Notes: a model not told the origin generated them from the letters alone. Counted from the first letter of the stretch, positions 34,237 to 43,042 are shown. The stretch is 64,000 nt of DNA from Longivirga sp036510975 (GCA_036510975.1 DATCCY010000072.1:34809-98808), one strand, 5' to 3'. Numbers and translations are program-made.

Positions 34237-35136
34237 TTACGCAGCGACCGGCTCAGGCTCGACGGCGTTCTCGGGGAACGTAGGCGCTGTCGTGTGTCGG
34301 CTCTTGAGCAGGTACCTCACAACGAGCACGGTGATGACCGACTTCCCGACGGCGAAGATCAGCGAGGCGGTCTGGGTCGGGGCGTCGCGGACGAACGGGG
34401 CCATGCTCGGAAGGACGTCCCCGGTCGTCGAGACCACGAGCGCGAGCATCAGGTTGTTGGCCCAGTGCAGCCCGACCGACATGAGCAGTGACCCGGTCTG
34501 CCAAGCGACGTAGGCCATGGTGAGACCGAACACCAGGTAGGGCAGCAGCGGCGCGAAGCCGCCCCTGTAGCCGTCGATGTTGCCCTTGTGCCCGAACGCG
34601 AAGCCCAGCGCGGGGAGCAGGATGACGAGGGTCGCGTTGCGCGTGATGCGCCCCATCAACTGCTCGGTGTAGCCCCGGTAGTACGCCTCCTCGTAGCCGA
34701 CCTGCAGAAGCAGGCCGATCACCGCGACGGCCAAGAAAGGCAGGAACGAACCCGCGTCCAGGTTCGCCGAGTGCACGGCGGTCATCCGGAGGGACCCGAC
34801 CGTCATGACGACAATCGCGACCACACCGATGCCCAGGCCGAGGAACAGGTCGCTCCACCGCGTCCCGCGAGCGGGCAGCGCGACGCTGCCACCCGGACGG
34901 CCGAGCCAGCGCATCACGAAGTACAGCGCGATCAGGCCACCGAGCGCGGGCGCGGACAGGATCAGCAACTGCGCGACCTTGCTGTCCGGCGGCGTCGGGT
35001 AGGCGTCGTTGAGGAAGCTGCGCGGGAACTGCCACACCGCGATCACGATGCACAGCCCGACCAGGTAGCGGACGTAGGTCGCCCGCCCCGGCCGGGACCA
35101 ATCCAGGTAGTGCGAGACCGCCCGCACGTCGGACAT
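34237..35136 (-). CDS. CPBP-family intramembrane metalloprotease
   Basis: This 299-residue, about eight-helix membrane protein carries the Abi/CPBP motifs: EEAYYRGY (EExxxR, about residue 162), GFAFGH and VGLHWANNL (HxxxN). These supply the metal-binding Glu and His of the Rce1-like proteases. Roles in the family range from prenyl-protein processing to bacteriocin self-immunity; the substrate is unknown here. GGAG precedes the ATG. A 22-bp tandem repeat with dyads lies directly upstream. Confidence 0.87.
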   Translation of the reverse strand: MSDVRAVSHYLDWSRPGRATYVRYLVGLCIVIAVWQFPRSFLNDAYPTPPDSKVAQLLILSAPALGGLIALYFVMRWLGRPGGSVALPARGTRWSDLFLGLGIGVVAIVVMTVGSLRMTAVHSANLDAGSFLPFLAVAVIGLLLQVGYEEAYYRGYTEQLMGRITRNATLVILLPALGFAFGHKGNIDGYRGGFAPLLPYLVFGLTMAYVAWQTGSLLMSVGLHWANNLMLALVVSTTGDVLPSMAPFVRDAPTQTASLIFAVGKSVITVLVVRYLLKSRHTTAPTFPENAVEPEPVAA

Positions 35137-35145
35137 CGGCGCTCC

Positions 35146-35189
35146 TTCATCGGATGAGGGCAGCGTCTTCATCGGATGAGGGCAGCGTC
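35146..35189. repeat. 22-bp tandem duplication with embedded dyads, upstream of the CPBP protease gene
   Basis: Two perfect 22-bp direct repeats (35146-35167 and 35168-35189) abut each other 9 nt upstream of the protease start codon. Each contains the perfect dyad TCATC-G-GATGA. In the protease mRNA the SD region lies at the edge of the first copy. Apart from this, the 309 nt between the protease and DapB-like genes show nothing further. Confidence 0.8.
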
Positions 35190-35445
35190 GGCGTCGCGGC
35201 CACGCGGACCCTACCGGGCGATCCACGACCCAGCACTGCACAGCCCATCGGGGACCCGGAACCAGAACGACCCCATGCCACGGCCAGTTGTCCCTCGCGC
35301 CGGGGCGCCTTCGTGAGGGTTCGGCGCGGCCCGCCACGCGCTGCGGCCGGCCGCACCCGGTGACCGCACGCCTGGCATGCTCGACCGGCACAGGACTGCG
35401 GCCGGAGCAGGTCCGACCGATCGACATCCCGGGAGGACACTCGCC

Positions 35446-36243
35446 ATGACCACCGTCTGCGTCGCCGGCGCCACCGGGTGGACGGGTCGGCCGATCGCGG
35501 AGGCCGTCCTCGCCACCGACGACCTCGAGCTCGGCGGTGCGGTGTCCCGCTCCGCGGCCGGCCACGACCTCGGCGAGGCGTGGGCCACCGCGCCCGTGGG
35601 AGTGACCGTGGTCGCCGACGTCGCCGAAGCCCTGGACGGGGTCGAGGTGCTCGTCGACTACACGACGCCGTCGGCCGCGAAGCCCAACGCCCTCACCGCC
35701 ATCGCCGCCGGCGTGCACGTGGTCATCGGCACGAGCGGCCTGTCGGCGGCCGACTTCGCCGAGATCGACGACGCCGCGCGAGAGCGGGGAGTCGGCGTCG
35801 TCGCTGCGGGCAACTTCTCCCTCACGGCCGCGATGGCCCAAGCCGCTGCGTTGCTCGTCGCCCGGTTCCTGCCCCAGCGCGAGATCATCGACTACGCCTC
35901 CGCGGGCAAGCCCGACAGCCCGAGCGGCACGGCCCGCGAGCTCGCCGAGCGACTGGCCGACGTCTCGACGCACCCGCTGGTCGTGCCGGTCGCGGACACC
36001 GCCGGACACCCGGAGGCGCGCGGTGCCGACATCGCCGGGACACAGGTGCACTCGTTGCGGCTGCCGAGCTTCGTCGTGTCGACCGAGATCGTGTTCGCGC
36101 AGTCCGACGAGCGGCTCACCATCCGGCACGACGCCGGTGGAACGCCCACGCCGTACGTCGCGGGCACCCTGGTCGGGATCCGCGCCGTGCCGACGCTCGT
36201 AGGCCTCGTCCGGGGCCTCGACGCCCTGCTGCTGCGCGACTGA
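35446..36243 (+). CDS. DapB-like dihydrodipicolinate reductase homologue lacking the catalytic His pair
   Basis: This 265-residue protein has a DapB-type NAD(P)-binding start (CVAGATGWTGRPI), VIGTSGLS and the C-terminal-domain motif. In EIIDYASAGKPDSPSGTA (about 146-163) the Lys and PSGTA are kept, but the His-His pair of the DapB signature is Ala-Ser. It may therefore not make tetrahydrodipicolinate. GGGAGG precedes the ATG. It converges with a hydroxyproline-type operon, while true lysine genes (dapE, dapD) lie 24 kb away. An alternative imine-reductase role is inferred. Confidence 0.8.
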   Translation: MTTVCVAGATGWTGRPIAEAVLATDDLELGGAVSRSAAGHDLGEAWATAPVGVTVVADVAEALDGVEVLVDYTTPSAAKPNALTAIAAGVHVVIGTSGLSAADFAEIDDAARERGVGVVAAGNFSLTAAMAQAAALLVARFLPQREIIDYASAGKPDSPSGTARELAERLADVSTHPLVVPVADTAGHPEARGADIAGTQVHSLRLPSFVVSTEIVFAQSDERLTIRHDAGGTPTPYVAGTLVGIRAVPTLVGLVRGLDALLLRD

Positions 36244-36248
36244 GCGAC

Positions 36249-36264
36249 GCCCGAGCCGACGGGC
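36249..36264. terminator. Small hairpin between convergent DapB-like and racemase genes
   Basis: GCCCG-AGCCGA-CGGGC forms a 5-bp stem in the 35-nt gap between the converging genes. It is weak as a terminator. Confidence 0.3.
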
Positions 36265-36278
36265 TGGGGCACGGCGGC

Positions 36279-37280
36279 CTACAGCAGGAAGCCGGCGGGG
36301 AACGGGTCGTCAGGATCCAGGATGTACTGCGCCGTGCCGGTCACCCAGGCGCGGCCGGTGATCGTGGGCACGACGGCCGGGATGCCGGCCACCGTCGTCT
36401 CCTCCACGAGCCGGCCCGTGAACGTCGTGCCGATGAAGGACTCGTTCACGAAGTCGGTGTCCAGGGCGAGCTCGCCGCGCGCGTGCAGCTGCGCCATGCG
36501 GGCCGAGGTTCCCGTGCCGCACGGTGAGCGGTCGAACCAGCCTGGGTGGATCGCCATCGCATGCCTGCTGCGCCGCGCGTCGGAGCCCGGCGCCTCGAGG
36601 TAGACGTGGTGGCACTCGCGGATCGCGGGGTTCTCGGGGTGCACCGGCACGTCGGTGGCGTTGATCGCCTCCATCATCGCCAGGGAGACGTCGAGCATCC
36701 GCTGCTTCTCGTTGCGCTCGAAGGGGATCCCGAGCCGCTCGATCGGCACGATGGCGTAGAAGTTGCCGCCGAACGCGAGGTCGTAGGTGACCTCGCCGAC
36801 GCCGGGGACGTGCACCGTGCGATCGAGGCCGACGACGAAGGACGGCACGTTGCGGATCGTGACCGCCTTCGCTCGGCCGCCCTCAACGTGCACCCGGGCC
36901 TCCACGAGACCCGCCGGCACGTCGAGCCGGATCGTGGTGACCGGCTCGACCACCTCGACCATCCCGGTCTCCACGAGCACGGTCGCGACGCCGATGGTCC
37001 CGTGACCGCACATCGGCAGGCAGCCGCTCACCTCGATGTAGACCACGCCCCAGTCTGCGTCGAGCCGCGTGGGCGGCTGCAGGATCGCACCGCTCATCGA
37101 CGAGTGCCCACGTGGCTCGTACATGAGCAGGGTGCGCAGGTCGTCGGCCTCGTTCATCACGTGCAGCCTGCGGTCGTTCATCGTCGCGCCGGGCAGTACG
37201 CCGACACCACCGACGATCACGCGCGTGGGCATGCCCTCGGTGTGCGAGTCGACGGCGTGGAACACCCGGCGGGCGCGCAT
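36279..37280 (-). CDS. Proline racemase family protein, probable 4-hydroxyproline epimerase
   Basis: This 333-residue two-lobed racemase has both catalytic cysteines: Cys91 in MCGHGT and Cys254 in PCGTGTSAR. It should therefore be a racemase/epimerase rather than the Thr-containing dehydratase branch. HSSMSGAI and DFVNESFIGT are family motifs. The DapA-like and flavoprotein genes of the same operon are those of the bacterial trans-4-hydroxy-L-proline pathway, in which the epimerase gives cis-4-hydroxy-D-proline. Its ATG overlaps the preceding stop (ATGA). Hydroxyproline specificity is inferred from context. Confidence 0.87.
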   Translation of the reverse strand: MRARRVFHAVDSHTEGMPTRVIVGGVGVLPGATMNDRRLHVMNEADDLRTLLMYEPRGHSSMSGAILQPPTRLDADWGVVYIEVSGCLPMCGHGTIGVATVLVETGMVEVVEPVTTIRLDVPAGLVEARVHVEGGRAKAVTIRNVPSFVVGLDRTVHVPGVGEVTYDLAFGGNFYAIVPIERLGIPFERNEKQRMLDVSLAMMEAINATDVPVHPENPAIRECHHVYLEAPGSDARRSRHAMAIHPGWFDRSPCGTGTSARMAQLHARGELALDTDFVNESFIGTTFTGRLVEETTVAGIPAVVPTITGRAWVTGTAQYILDPDDPFPAGFLL

Positions 37281-38170
37281 CAGCCCATCCCTGCTGCGAT
37301 CGCCTTCTCGGTCCAGGTACGGATCTCGGCGTCGATCTCGGGCGCGAGCGGGGAGCGGGGAGGGCGGCAGGGACCGCCGTAGCGTCCGACGACGTCCATC
37401 GACAGCTTGATCGCCTGCACGAACTCGGTCTTCGAGTCCCACCGCAGCAGCGGGTGCAGCGCCCGGTAGAGCGGCAACGCCGTCGCGAGATCGCCGGCGA
37501 CCGATGCGTTGTAGAGCTCGACGGTCGAGCGCGGGAGCGCGTTGGTGAACCCCGCGACCCAGCCGACCGCGCCTGCGATGCCCACCTCGAGCACGACGTC
37601 GTCCGACCCGATGAGGATGTCGAGGCCCGGTGCGAGCTCCGCGATCTCGTAGGCGCGGCGCGGGTCGCCGGTGAACTCCTTCACCGCGACGATGAGGCCC
37701 TCGTGGTACAGCCGCGCGAGCAGCTTCGGGGTGAGATCGACCTTGGTGTCGAAGGGGTTGTTGTAGGCCAGGATCGGGACCCCCACCTCGGCGACGGTGC
37801 GGTAGTGCTCGACCACCGTCTCGTCGTCGGCCCGGTAGGTGTTCGGCGGCAGCATCATCACCACGGGGGCGCCGGCCTCGGCGGCCTGCTCGGCCCAGCG
37901 CCGCGACTGGAGCGCGCCGTAGGCACCGACGCCGGGCATGACCGTGAAGCCCTCGGGGGCGGCCTCGACAGCGGTGCGCACGACCGCGGCCCGCTCGTCG
38001 TCGGACAGGGTCTGGTACTCCCCCAGCGACCCGTTGGGAGCGACGCCGTCGCAGCCCTCCTCCGCGAGCCAGCGCACGTGCTCGCCGTACGCGTCGAGAT
38101 CGACGGAGAGATCGGCGCGCAACGGGAGCGCCGTCGCCACGAGGACTCCGTGCCATGCCTGTCGAGCCAT
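37280..38170 (-). CDS. DapA/DHDPS-family protein, probable pyrroline-4-hydroxy-2-carboxylate deaminase
   Basis: This 296-residue TIM-barrel class-I aldolase-type protein has the Schiff-base Lys164 in VAVKEFTGD and Tyr136 in PILAYNNP. The PNGSLGEYQTLSDDE loop replaces the GTTGE of true dihydrodipicolinate synthase. In hydroxyproline operons such a homologue deaminates Delta1-pyrroline-4-hydroxy-2-carboxylate to 2-oxoglutarate semialdehyde. GGAGG precedes the ATG. The racemase gene overlaps its end. Confidence 0.86.
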   Translation of the reverse strand: MARQAWHGVLVATALPLRADLSVDLDAYGEHVRWLAEEGCDGVAPNGSLGEYQTLSDDERAAVVRTAVEAAPEGFTVMPGVGAYGALQSRRWAEQAAEAGAPVVMMLPPNTYRADDETVVEHYRTVAEVGVPILAYNNPFDTKVDLTPKLLARLYHEGLIVAVKEFTGDPRRAYEIAELAPGLDILIGSDDVVLEVGIAGAVGWVAGFTNALPRSTVELYNASVAGDLATALPLYRALHPLLRWDSKTEFVQAIKLSMDVVGRYGGPCRPPRSPLAPEIDAEIRTWTEKAIAAGMG

Positions 38171-38222
38171 CAACGCCTCCACGGTCGGATTGGCCGAACC
38201 TACAAGCAACTGCCCGTCCGGG

Positions 38223-39617
38223 TCAGGTGTCGTCGTCGGTGAGCGCCTCGCGCGCGAGCACCGAGAGCGGGACCGGCGTCGCCGGCAGCCGCAGGCCGGC
38301 GCGCACGGAGTCGGCCGCGTCGACCGGGCGACCGGAGGTGTCGGCGACGAGCTCCGCGACGGCGCGCCCGCACATCCGACCCTGGCACAGGCCCATGCCG
38401 GCGCGGGTCATCAGCTTGGCGCCGCGCACGTCGTCGACCCCGAGGTCGCGGCAGGCCGCCCGCACGGCACCCGCCGTGACCTCCTCGCAGCGGCACACGA
38501 GCTCGTCGTCGGGGAGCCGCCGGACCCAGTCCTCGCGGGGCGCGTGCACGCTGTGCATCGCCCGCGCGAACCGGCGGTGCACGTCGATCCGCTTGAGGAC
38601 CGCACGATCCACTCCGCGGTCGGTGAGCGCCCGGCCGGCGACGTAGCCCTCGAGGATGGCGAGCGACGCACCCCCTACGCCGGTGACCTCGCCCGTGGCG
38701 AGCAGGCCGGGCACCGACGTGCGCTGCTGGGCATCGACCGTGACCACGACGGACCCGTCGGCGTCGACACGGGTGACGGGCTCGAGCTGGAGGAGCAGCT
38801 CGACCTGAGGCGTGAAGCCGTGCGAGACGAGGAGCGCATCGACGTCGTACTCCCGGATGCGTCCGCGCCGGGTCGCGAAGCTGACGCGCTCGACCCGGTC
38901 GGTGCCGTGGGCCGCCCGGACGGAGTGCCCGGCGAGATAGGGCACGCGGTGCTCGGCCAGGGTGCGGGCGTAGCTCGACGCCTCACGGGTTCGTGCGCCG
39001 AGACCGGTCCACGACGACGGGTGCAGGCCGTAGGTCGTGGGGTGCCCCGACTCCGCGACGGCCACGACCTCGACGCCCGAGCGCAGCATCCCGTCGGCCA
39101 CGACGAGCAGCAACGGGCCGCTGCCCGCCAGCGCCACGCGCGAACCGGGAGCGACCAGCGTCCCCTTGAGCAGCGCCTGGCCACCGCCGGCGCCCATGAC
39201 GCCGGGCAGGGTCCACCCGGGGAAGGGCAGCACGTGGTCGTACGTCCCGGTGGCGACCACGACCGAGGTCGCGTCGAGGACCACCGGCGCTCGTTCGACC
39301 TCGCCGCGCAGCGCGCGGACCCGGAAGCCGAGCTCGAGCCGCTCGAGCGCCCACACGGTGTGCTCGGTGCGCACGTCGACGGTCTGCAGCCTCGCCAGCA
39401 GTCGACGGAACGTCGACCAGTCGTGGTGGAGGGCGACCGGGGTGAGGTCGTCGAGGTGCTCCGGGTTGTGCCGCCAGTAGGCACCGCCGACACGTGCGCC
39501 CTGGTCGAGCAGCGCCACCCGCAGGCCGCCCGCGGCCGCCTCGACCGCGACCGCCATGCCCGACGGACCCGCGCCGACCACGACGACGTCGTACTCCTCG
39601 CGCGGCACCTCAGCCAT
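38223..39617 (-). CDS. FAD/NAD(P)-binding oxidoreductase subunit (D-hydroxyproline dehydrogenase/HcnB-like)
   Basis: This 464-residue flavoprotein has an FAD-binding VVVVGAGPSGMAVAVEAA at the N-terminus, a second dinucleotide fold around VALAGSGPLLLVVADGML, and LLATGEVTGVGGA. The C-terminal BFD-like domain has CRCEE and GLCQGRMCG (four Cys for a 2Fe-2S cluster). This is the larger subunit type of heteromeric dehydrogenases for D-hydroxyproline, octopine/nopaline or cyanide synthesis. It overlaps the small 2Fe-2S gene by 8 nt, and its neighbours favour the hydroxyproline assignment. Confidence 0.86.
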   Translation of the reverse strand: MAEVPREEYDVVVVGAGPSGMAVAVEAAAGGLRVALLDQGARVGGAYWRHNPEHLDDLTPVALHHDWSTFRRLLARLQTVDVRTEHTVWALERLELGFRVRALRGEVERAPVVLDATSVVVATGTYDHVLPFPGWTLPGVMGAGGGQALLKGTLVAPGSRVALAGSGPLLLVVADGMLRSGVEVVAVAESGHPTTYGLHPSSWTGLGARTREASSYARTLAEHRVPYLAGHSVRAAHGTDRVERVSFATRRGRIREYDVDALLVSHGFTPQVELLLQLEPVTRVDADGSVVVTVDAQQRTSVPGLLATGEVTGVGGASLAILEGYVAGRALTDRGVDRAVLKRIDVHRRFARAMHSVHAPREDWVRRLPDDELVCRCEEVTAGAVRAACRDLGVDDVRGAKLMTRAGMGLCQGRMCGRAVAELVADTSGRPVDAADSVRAGLRLPATPVPLSVLAREALTDDDT

Positions 39618-39882
39618 CGGCGCTCCCGCCGTTCGACACGATCGCAATGCCCGGACGGGCGGGCGCCACGCAGGCGCGCACCGCGGCCACGCCGTCGACG
39701 ACCACCAGGCAGTCCTGGCAAGCGCCCATGCCGCAGAACAGCCCTCGTGGGCGTTCGCCGACGCGGGTCCTGCGCCACGACGTGCGACCCGCGCGAACGA
39801 GCACGGCGGCCACCGAGTCCCCGTCGTACGCCGTCGCCTCGACCCCGTTGAGCAGGACGGTGAAGCGGTCGCCCTTCCTCAT
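39610..39882 (-). CDS. Small (2Fe-2S)-binding subunit
   Basis: This 90-residue protein is a single ferredoxin-like Fer2_4 domain: CGMGACQDCLVVVDG followed by a fourth Cys in RACVAP gives the 2Fe-2S ligands. It matches the small gamma-type subunit of the heteromeric D-hydroxyproline dehydrogenases (HcnA-like). It overlaps the genes on both sides (4 nt upstream, 8 nt downstream), so the three subunits should be made in equal amounts. Confidence 0.9.
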   Translation of the reverse strand: MRKGDRFTVLLNGVEATAYDGDSVAAVLVRAGRTSWRRTRVGERPRGLFCGMGACQDCLVVVDGVAAVRACVAPARPGIAIVSNGGSADG

Positions 39883-41045
39883 GCGGCCTGCTCCTCGAAC
39901 CGCAGCGGGGAGAAGGGCTCGAGCGCGATGGTGGGCGGCTCGCCCGTGACGGACTGGAGCACGAGCTCGGCCGTGCCGGGGGCGAGGCCGATGCCCGCGC
40001 CCTCGTGGCCGCAGGCGTGCACGAGTCCGTCGACCCGCGGGTCCGGGCCGATCACCGGCAGGTGGTCGGGGCAGTAGGGGCGGAAGCCGCGGTAGGTCCG
40101 CTGGACCCGCACGGCGGCGAGCACGGGGAACAGCGCGATCGCTTGTGCCGCAAGGCGTCCGAGCACGTCGTAGGACGTCGTCCCATCGAAGCCGACCCGC
40201 TCGCGGCTCGCGCCGATCAGGACCGTGCCCGAGCGAGTGGACTCGACGACCGGCGACGTCTCGAGACCCGCGCTGTCGCTCGCGACGTTCGCGACGTACT
40301 CCGCGCCGTAGACCTTGTGGTGCACCGTCGGCGGCAACGGCTCCGTCACGAGGATGAACCCGCGCCGAGGGCGCACCGGGACCGGACCTCCCGCCAGCGC
40401 CGCGACCTCACCGCCCCACGTCCCGGCAGCGTTGACGACCCACCGGCAGGCGATCGAGCCGGAGTCGGTGCGCACCGCACGCACGGCACCGCCGGGTCCT
40501 CGGTCGACACCGGTCATCCGCGTCCGCGGGCGCAGCGTCGCACCGTGGCGCGCCGCCGAGCGGAGGAGGTGCGCGGCCGCCAGCATGGGCTGGACCTGCA
40601 TGTCCTGCGGATAGCTGACGCCGCCGACGACGTCGCGGGTCAGGTGCGGCTCGAGCTCGGCCAGCGCCGCGGGGTCGACCACCTCGGCCACGATCCCGTG
40701 CGCACGCTGATGCTCCGCGGCGGCGACCAGAGCCGCGAGGCCTCGCTCGGACGACGACACGATGATGCCGCCCTTGGCCTCGAGCTCGACGGCGTCGGGC
40801 AGCGAGGCGGCGAGGTCGTGCCACAACCGCACCGAGAGCAGCGCGAGGTCGAGCTCGGGTCCCGGATCCTTGTCGGAGACCAGGATGTTGCCCTCACCCG
40901 CTCCCGTGGTGCCGGACACCAGTGGCCCGCGGTCGACGACGCAGACGCTCAGGCCCGCCTCCGCCAGCCTCGCCGCGCAGGACGCGCCCACGATGCCGGC
41001 GCCGACCACGACGACGTCGTACGCCTGAGCACCTGGGGAAGCCAC
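39879..41045 (-). CDS. FAD-dependent DAO-type oxidoreductase subunit (D-hydroxyproline dehydrogenase/HcnC-like)
   Basis: This 388-residue DAO-family flavoprotein has N-terminal YDVVVVGAGIVGASCAARLA, a central WVVNAAGTWGGEVAALAG and C-terminal YRGFRPYCPDHLPVIGPDP with HACGHEGAGIGLAPGTAE. This is the amine-oxidising subunit of LhpB/HcnC type. It is the first gene of the five-gene operon running down to the racemase. 64 nt separate it from the CoA lyase gene upstream. Confidence 0.88.
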   Translation of the reverse strand: MASPGAQAYDVVVVGAGIVGASCAARLAEAGLSVCVVDRGPLVSGTTGAGEGNILVSDKDPGPELDLALLSVRLWHDLAASLPDAVELEAKGGIIVSSSERGLAALVAAAEHQRAHGIVAEVVDPAALAELEPHLTRDVVGGVSYPQDMQVQPMLAAAHLLRSAARHGATLRPRTRMTGVDRGPGGAVRAVRTDSGSIACRWVVNAAGTWGGEVAALAGGPVPVRPRRGFILVTEPLPPTVHHKVYGAEYVANVASDSAGLETSPVVESTRSGTVLIGASRERVGFDGTTSYDVLGRLAAQAIALFPVLAAVRVQRTYRGFRPYCPDHLPVIGPDPRVDGLVHACGHEGAGIGLAPGTAELVLQSVTGEPPTIALEPFSPLRFEEQAA

Positions 41046-41109
41046 GGCACGACCCTGCCAGGAACGCGACCTCGAGGCACCCGGACGCGGCCCACGCCTC
41101 GGTCCCGGG

Positions 41110-42078
41110 TCAGTCCGCCGGCGGGGTGAAGGCCTCGGTGCGTGTCATGCCGGCGGCGCGGCCCTTGGCGGACACGACGAGTGCCATCTTGCGGGAGGCC
41201 TCGTCGATCATCTCGTCGCCGAGCATGACCGCACCGAGGGCGCCGCCCTCGGCGGAGGTGTAGTAGTCGTAGGCGTCGAGGATGAGCTCGGCGTGGTCGT
41301 AGTCCTCCTGGCGCGGGGAGTAGACCTCGTTGGCGGCCTCGACCTGGCCGGGGTGGAGCACCCACTTGCCGTCGAACCCGAGCGCCGCGGACCGGCCCGC
41401 GACCTTCGTGTAGCCCTCGACGTCGCGGATCTGCAGGTACGGGCCGTCGATCGCCTGCTTGTCGAAGGCACGCGCGGCCATCAGGATCCGCATCAGGATG
41501 TAGTGGTATGCATCCCCGGTGTCATATCCCGGCGGGTTCTCCCCCACCACCAGAGTCTTCATGTTGATGCTCGCCATGAAGTCAGCCGGCCCGAAGATGA
41601 TCGTCTCCACCCGCGGGCTCGACGCCGCGATGGCGTCGACGTTGATCAGGCCGAGCGCGTTCTCGATCTGCGCTTCGATCCCGATCCGCCCGACCTCGAA
41701 GCCCATCGTCTTCTCGATCTGCGTCAGGAGGGTGTCGAGCGCGGTCACCTGCTCCGCGGTCTGCACCTTCGGCAGCATGATGCAGTCCAGGTTCGGGCCC
41801 GCGTTCTCCACGACCTCGATGACGTCGCGGTAGGTCCACGACGTCGTCCAGTCGTTGACCCGCACCGTGCGCACCTTGTCGCCGTAGCCGCCCTCGTTGA
41901 GCGCCGCCACGATGTTCTTGCGGGCCTCGGGCTTCGCGATCGGGGCGACCGCGTCCTCGATGTCCATGAAGATCTGGTCGGCGGGGAGGCCCTTGGCCTT
42001 CTCCAGCATCTTCGGGCTGCTGCCCGGCACGGCGAGGCAGGAACGACGAGAGCGCAGGATGCGCGGCTGGCTGCTCAT
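41110..42078 (-). CDS. CitE-like HpcH/HpaI aldolase-family CoA ester lyase
   Basis: This 322-residue TIM-barrel enzyme has RSCLAVPGSSPKMLEKA at the N-terminus, the acidic metal site FMDIEDAV, IGIEAQIENALGLINVDAI, and the CoA-binding GKWVLHPGQVEAAN. It resembles L-malyl-CoA/beta-methylmalyl-CoA lyases and CitE proteins. Its link to the hydroxyproline operon downstream is positional only. There is no SD; TACAGT lies 7 nt before the ATG. Confidence 0.87.
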   Translation of the reverse strand: MSSQPRILRSRRSCLAVPGSSPKMLEKAKGLPADQIFMDIEDAVAPIAKPEARKNIVAALNEGGYGDKVRTVRVNDWTTSWTYRDVIEVVENAGPNLDCIMLPKVQTAEQVTALDTLLTQIEKTMGFEVGRIGIEAQIENALGLINVDAIAASSPRVETIIFGPADFMASINMKTLVVGENPPGYDTGDAYHYILMRILMAARAFDKQAIDGPYLQIRDVEGYTKVAGRSAALGFDGKWVLHPGQVEAANEVYSPRQEDYDHAELILDAYDYYTSAEGGALGAVMLGDEMIDEASRKMALVVSAKGRAAGMTRTEAFTPPAD

Positions 42079-42112
42079 GCCTCGCACTGTACGAATGCAG
42101 GCTCCCGCACGC

Positions 42113-43042
42113 TCACACGGGGGGCGACTCGGTCGGCGTCCGTGGGTCGCCGGCCCGGATGACGAGCACGAGACCGGCGAAGATCAGCGCGACCGCCGGG
42201 ACGATCGACGCCGGCGGCACCTGCCCGAGCCAGACGGCCGCGATGATCGTCGCACCCGGCATCTCCAGCAGGATGGCGAGGCTGGTCACCGTCGCCGACG
42301 TCGTTCGCAGCACCCGGTTGATCAGCGTGTGGCCGAGCAGCTGCGCCCCCGCAGTGAGCGCCAGGATCGTCGCCCACTCCGAGGCCGAGTAGCCCGACAG
42401 CGGCTGACCGAACATGAGGCAGAGCGGCAGCAGGACACCCGCGGACACGCCGTAGGCCAACGACGTGTAAGTGGGGGTCGACACCGTACGACGAACCCGC
42501 TCCCCCGCGGTGACGTACGCCGCCGACAGCATGCCCCCGACGAGCGCGAGGAGGTCCCCCACCAGATGCCGCGGGCTGACCGACACGTCGATGCCGGTGA
42601 GCACGAGGACGCCGACGAGCGAGATGGCGATGCCGATCCAGGCGCTCCGGGGCACGTAGGCACCCTGACGGCGGGCCAGGAGCGCCGCCCACACCGGCTG
42701 GAGCGACACGAGGGCGGTCGAGGACGCCACGGTGGTGAACCGCAGGCTGGGCAGCCAGGCGGCGAAGTGCAGTGCGAGGAGCACCCCTGCGGTCACGGTC
42801 CAGCGCAGCTCGTGCCGAGACAGCGACCGCATCTCGCTGCCGTGACGGAACCAGGCCCACGGCAGCGTCACGGCGGAGCCGAGCAGGCTGCGCCAGAAGG
42901 AGATGGCCAGCGGCGCGACAGCGGTGGCGGCGATCAGCGGCGCCGACGTCGCGATCGCTGCCACCGCGACGCCGAGGAGCACGAGGTCGACCGTCGGCGG
43001 ACGTCCGATCGCGTTGGTCGTGCTCGCGTCGGCTCGGCTCAC
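42113..43042 (-). CDS. EamA-family (DMT superfamily) transporter
   Basis: A protein of about 309 residues with ten transmembrane helices in two EamA repeats: SFWRSLLGSAVTLPWAWF and VASSTALVSLQPVWAALLA in the first, then GHTLINRVLRTTSATVTSLA and LEMPGATIIAAVWLGQ in the second. It is probably a metabolite exporter; the substrate is unknown. GTG 43042 was chosen; TTG 43054 is possible. It is divergent from the MgtE-N protein gene, with a GC-rich hairpin between them. Confidence 0.87.
   Translation of the reverse strand: MSRADASTTNAIGRPPTVDLVLLGVAVAAIATSAPLIAATAVAPLAISFWRSLLGSAVTLPWAWFRHGSEMRSLSRHELRWTVTAGVLLALHFAAWLPSLRFTTVASSTALVSLQPVWAALLARRQGAYVPRSAWIGIAISLVGVLVLTGIDVSVSPRHLVGDLLALVGGMLSAAYVTAGERVRRTVSTPTYTSLAYGVSAGVLLPLCLMFGQPLSGYSASEWATILALTAGAQLLGHTLINRVLRTTSATVTSLAILLEMPGATIIAAVWLGQVPPASIVPAVALIFAGLVLVIRAGDPRTPTESPPV

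Noticed and set aside
37454..39851. Long plus-strand open frames over the hydroxyproline operon
   Set aside because: They are low-complexity Arg/His/Pro/Asp-rich and run opposite to five overlapping genes with catalytic motifs.
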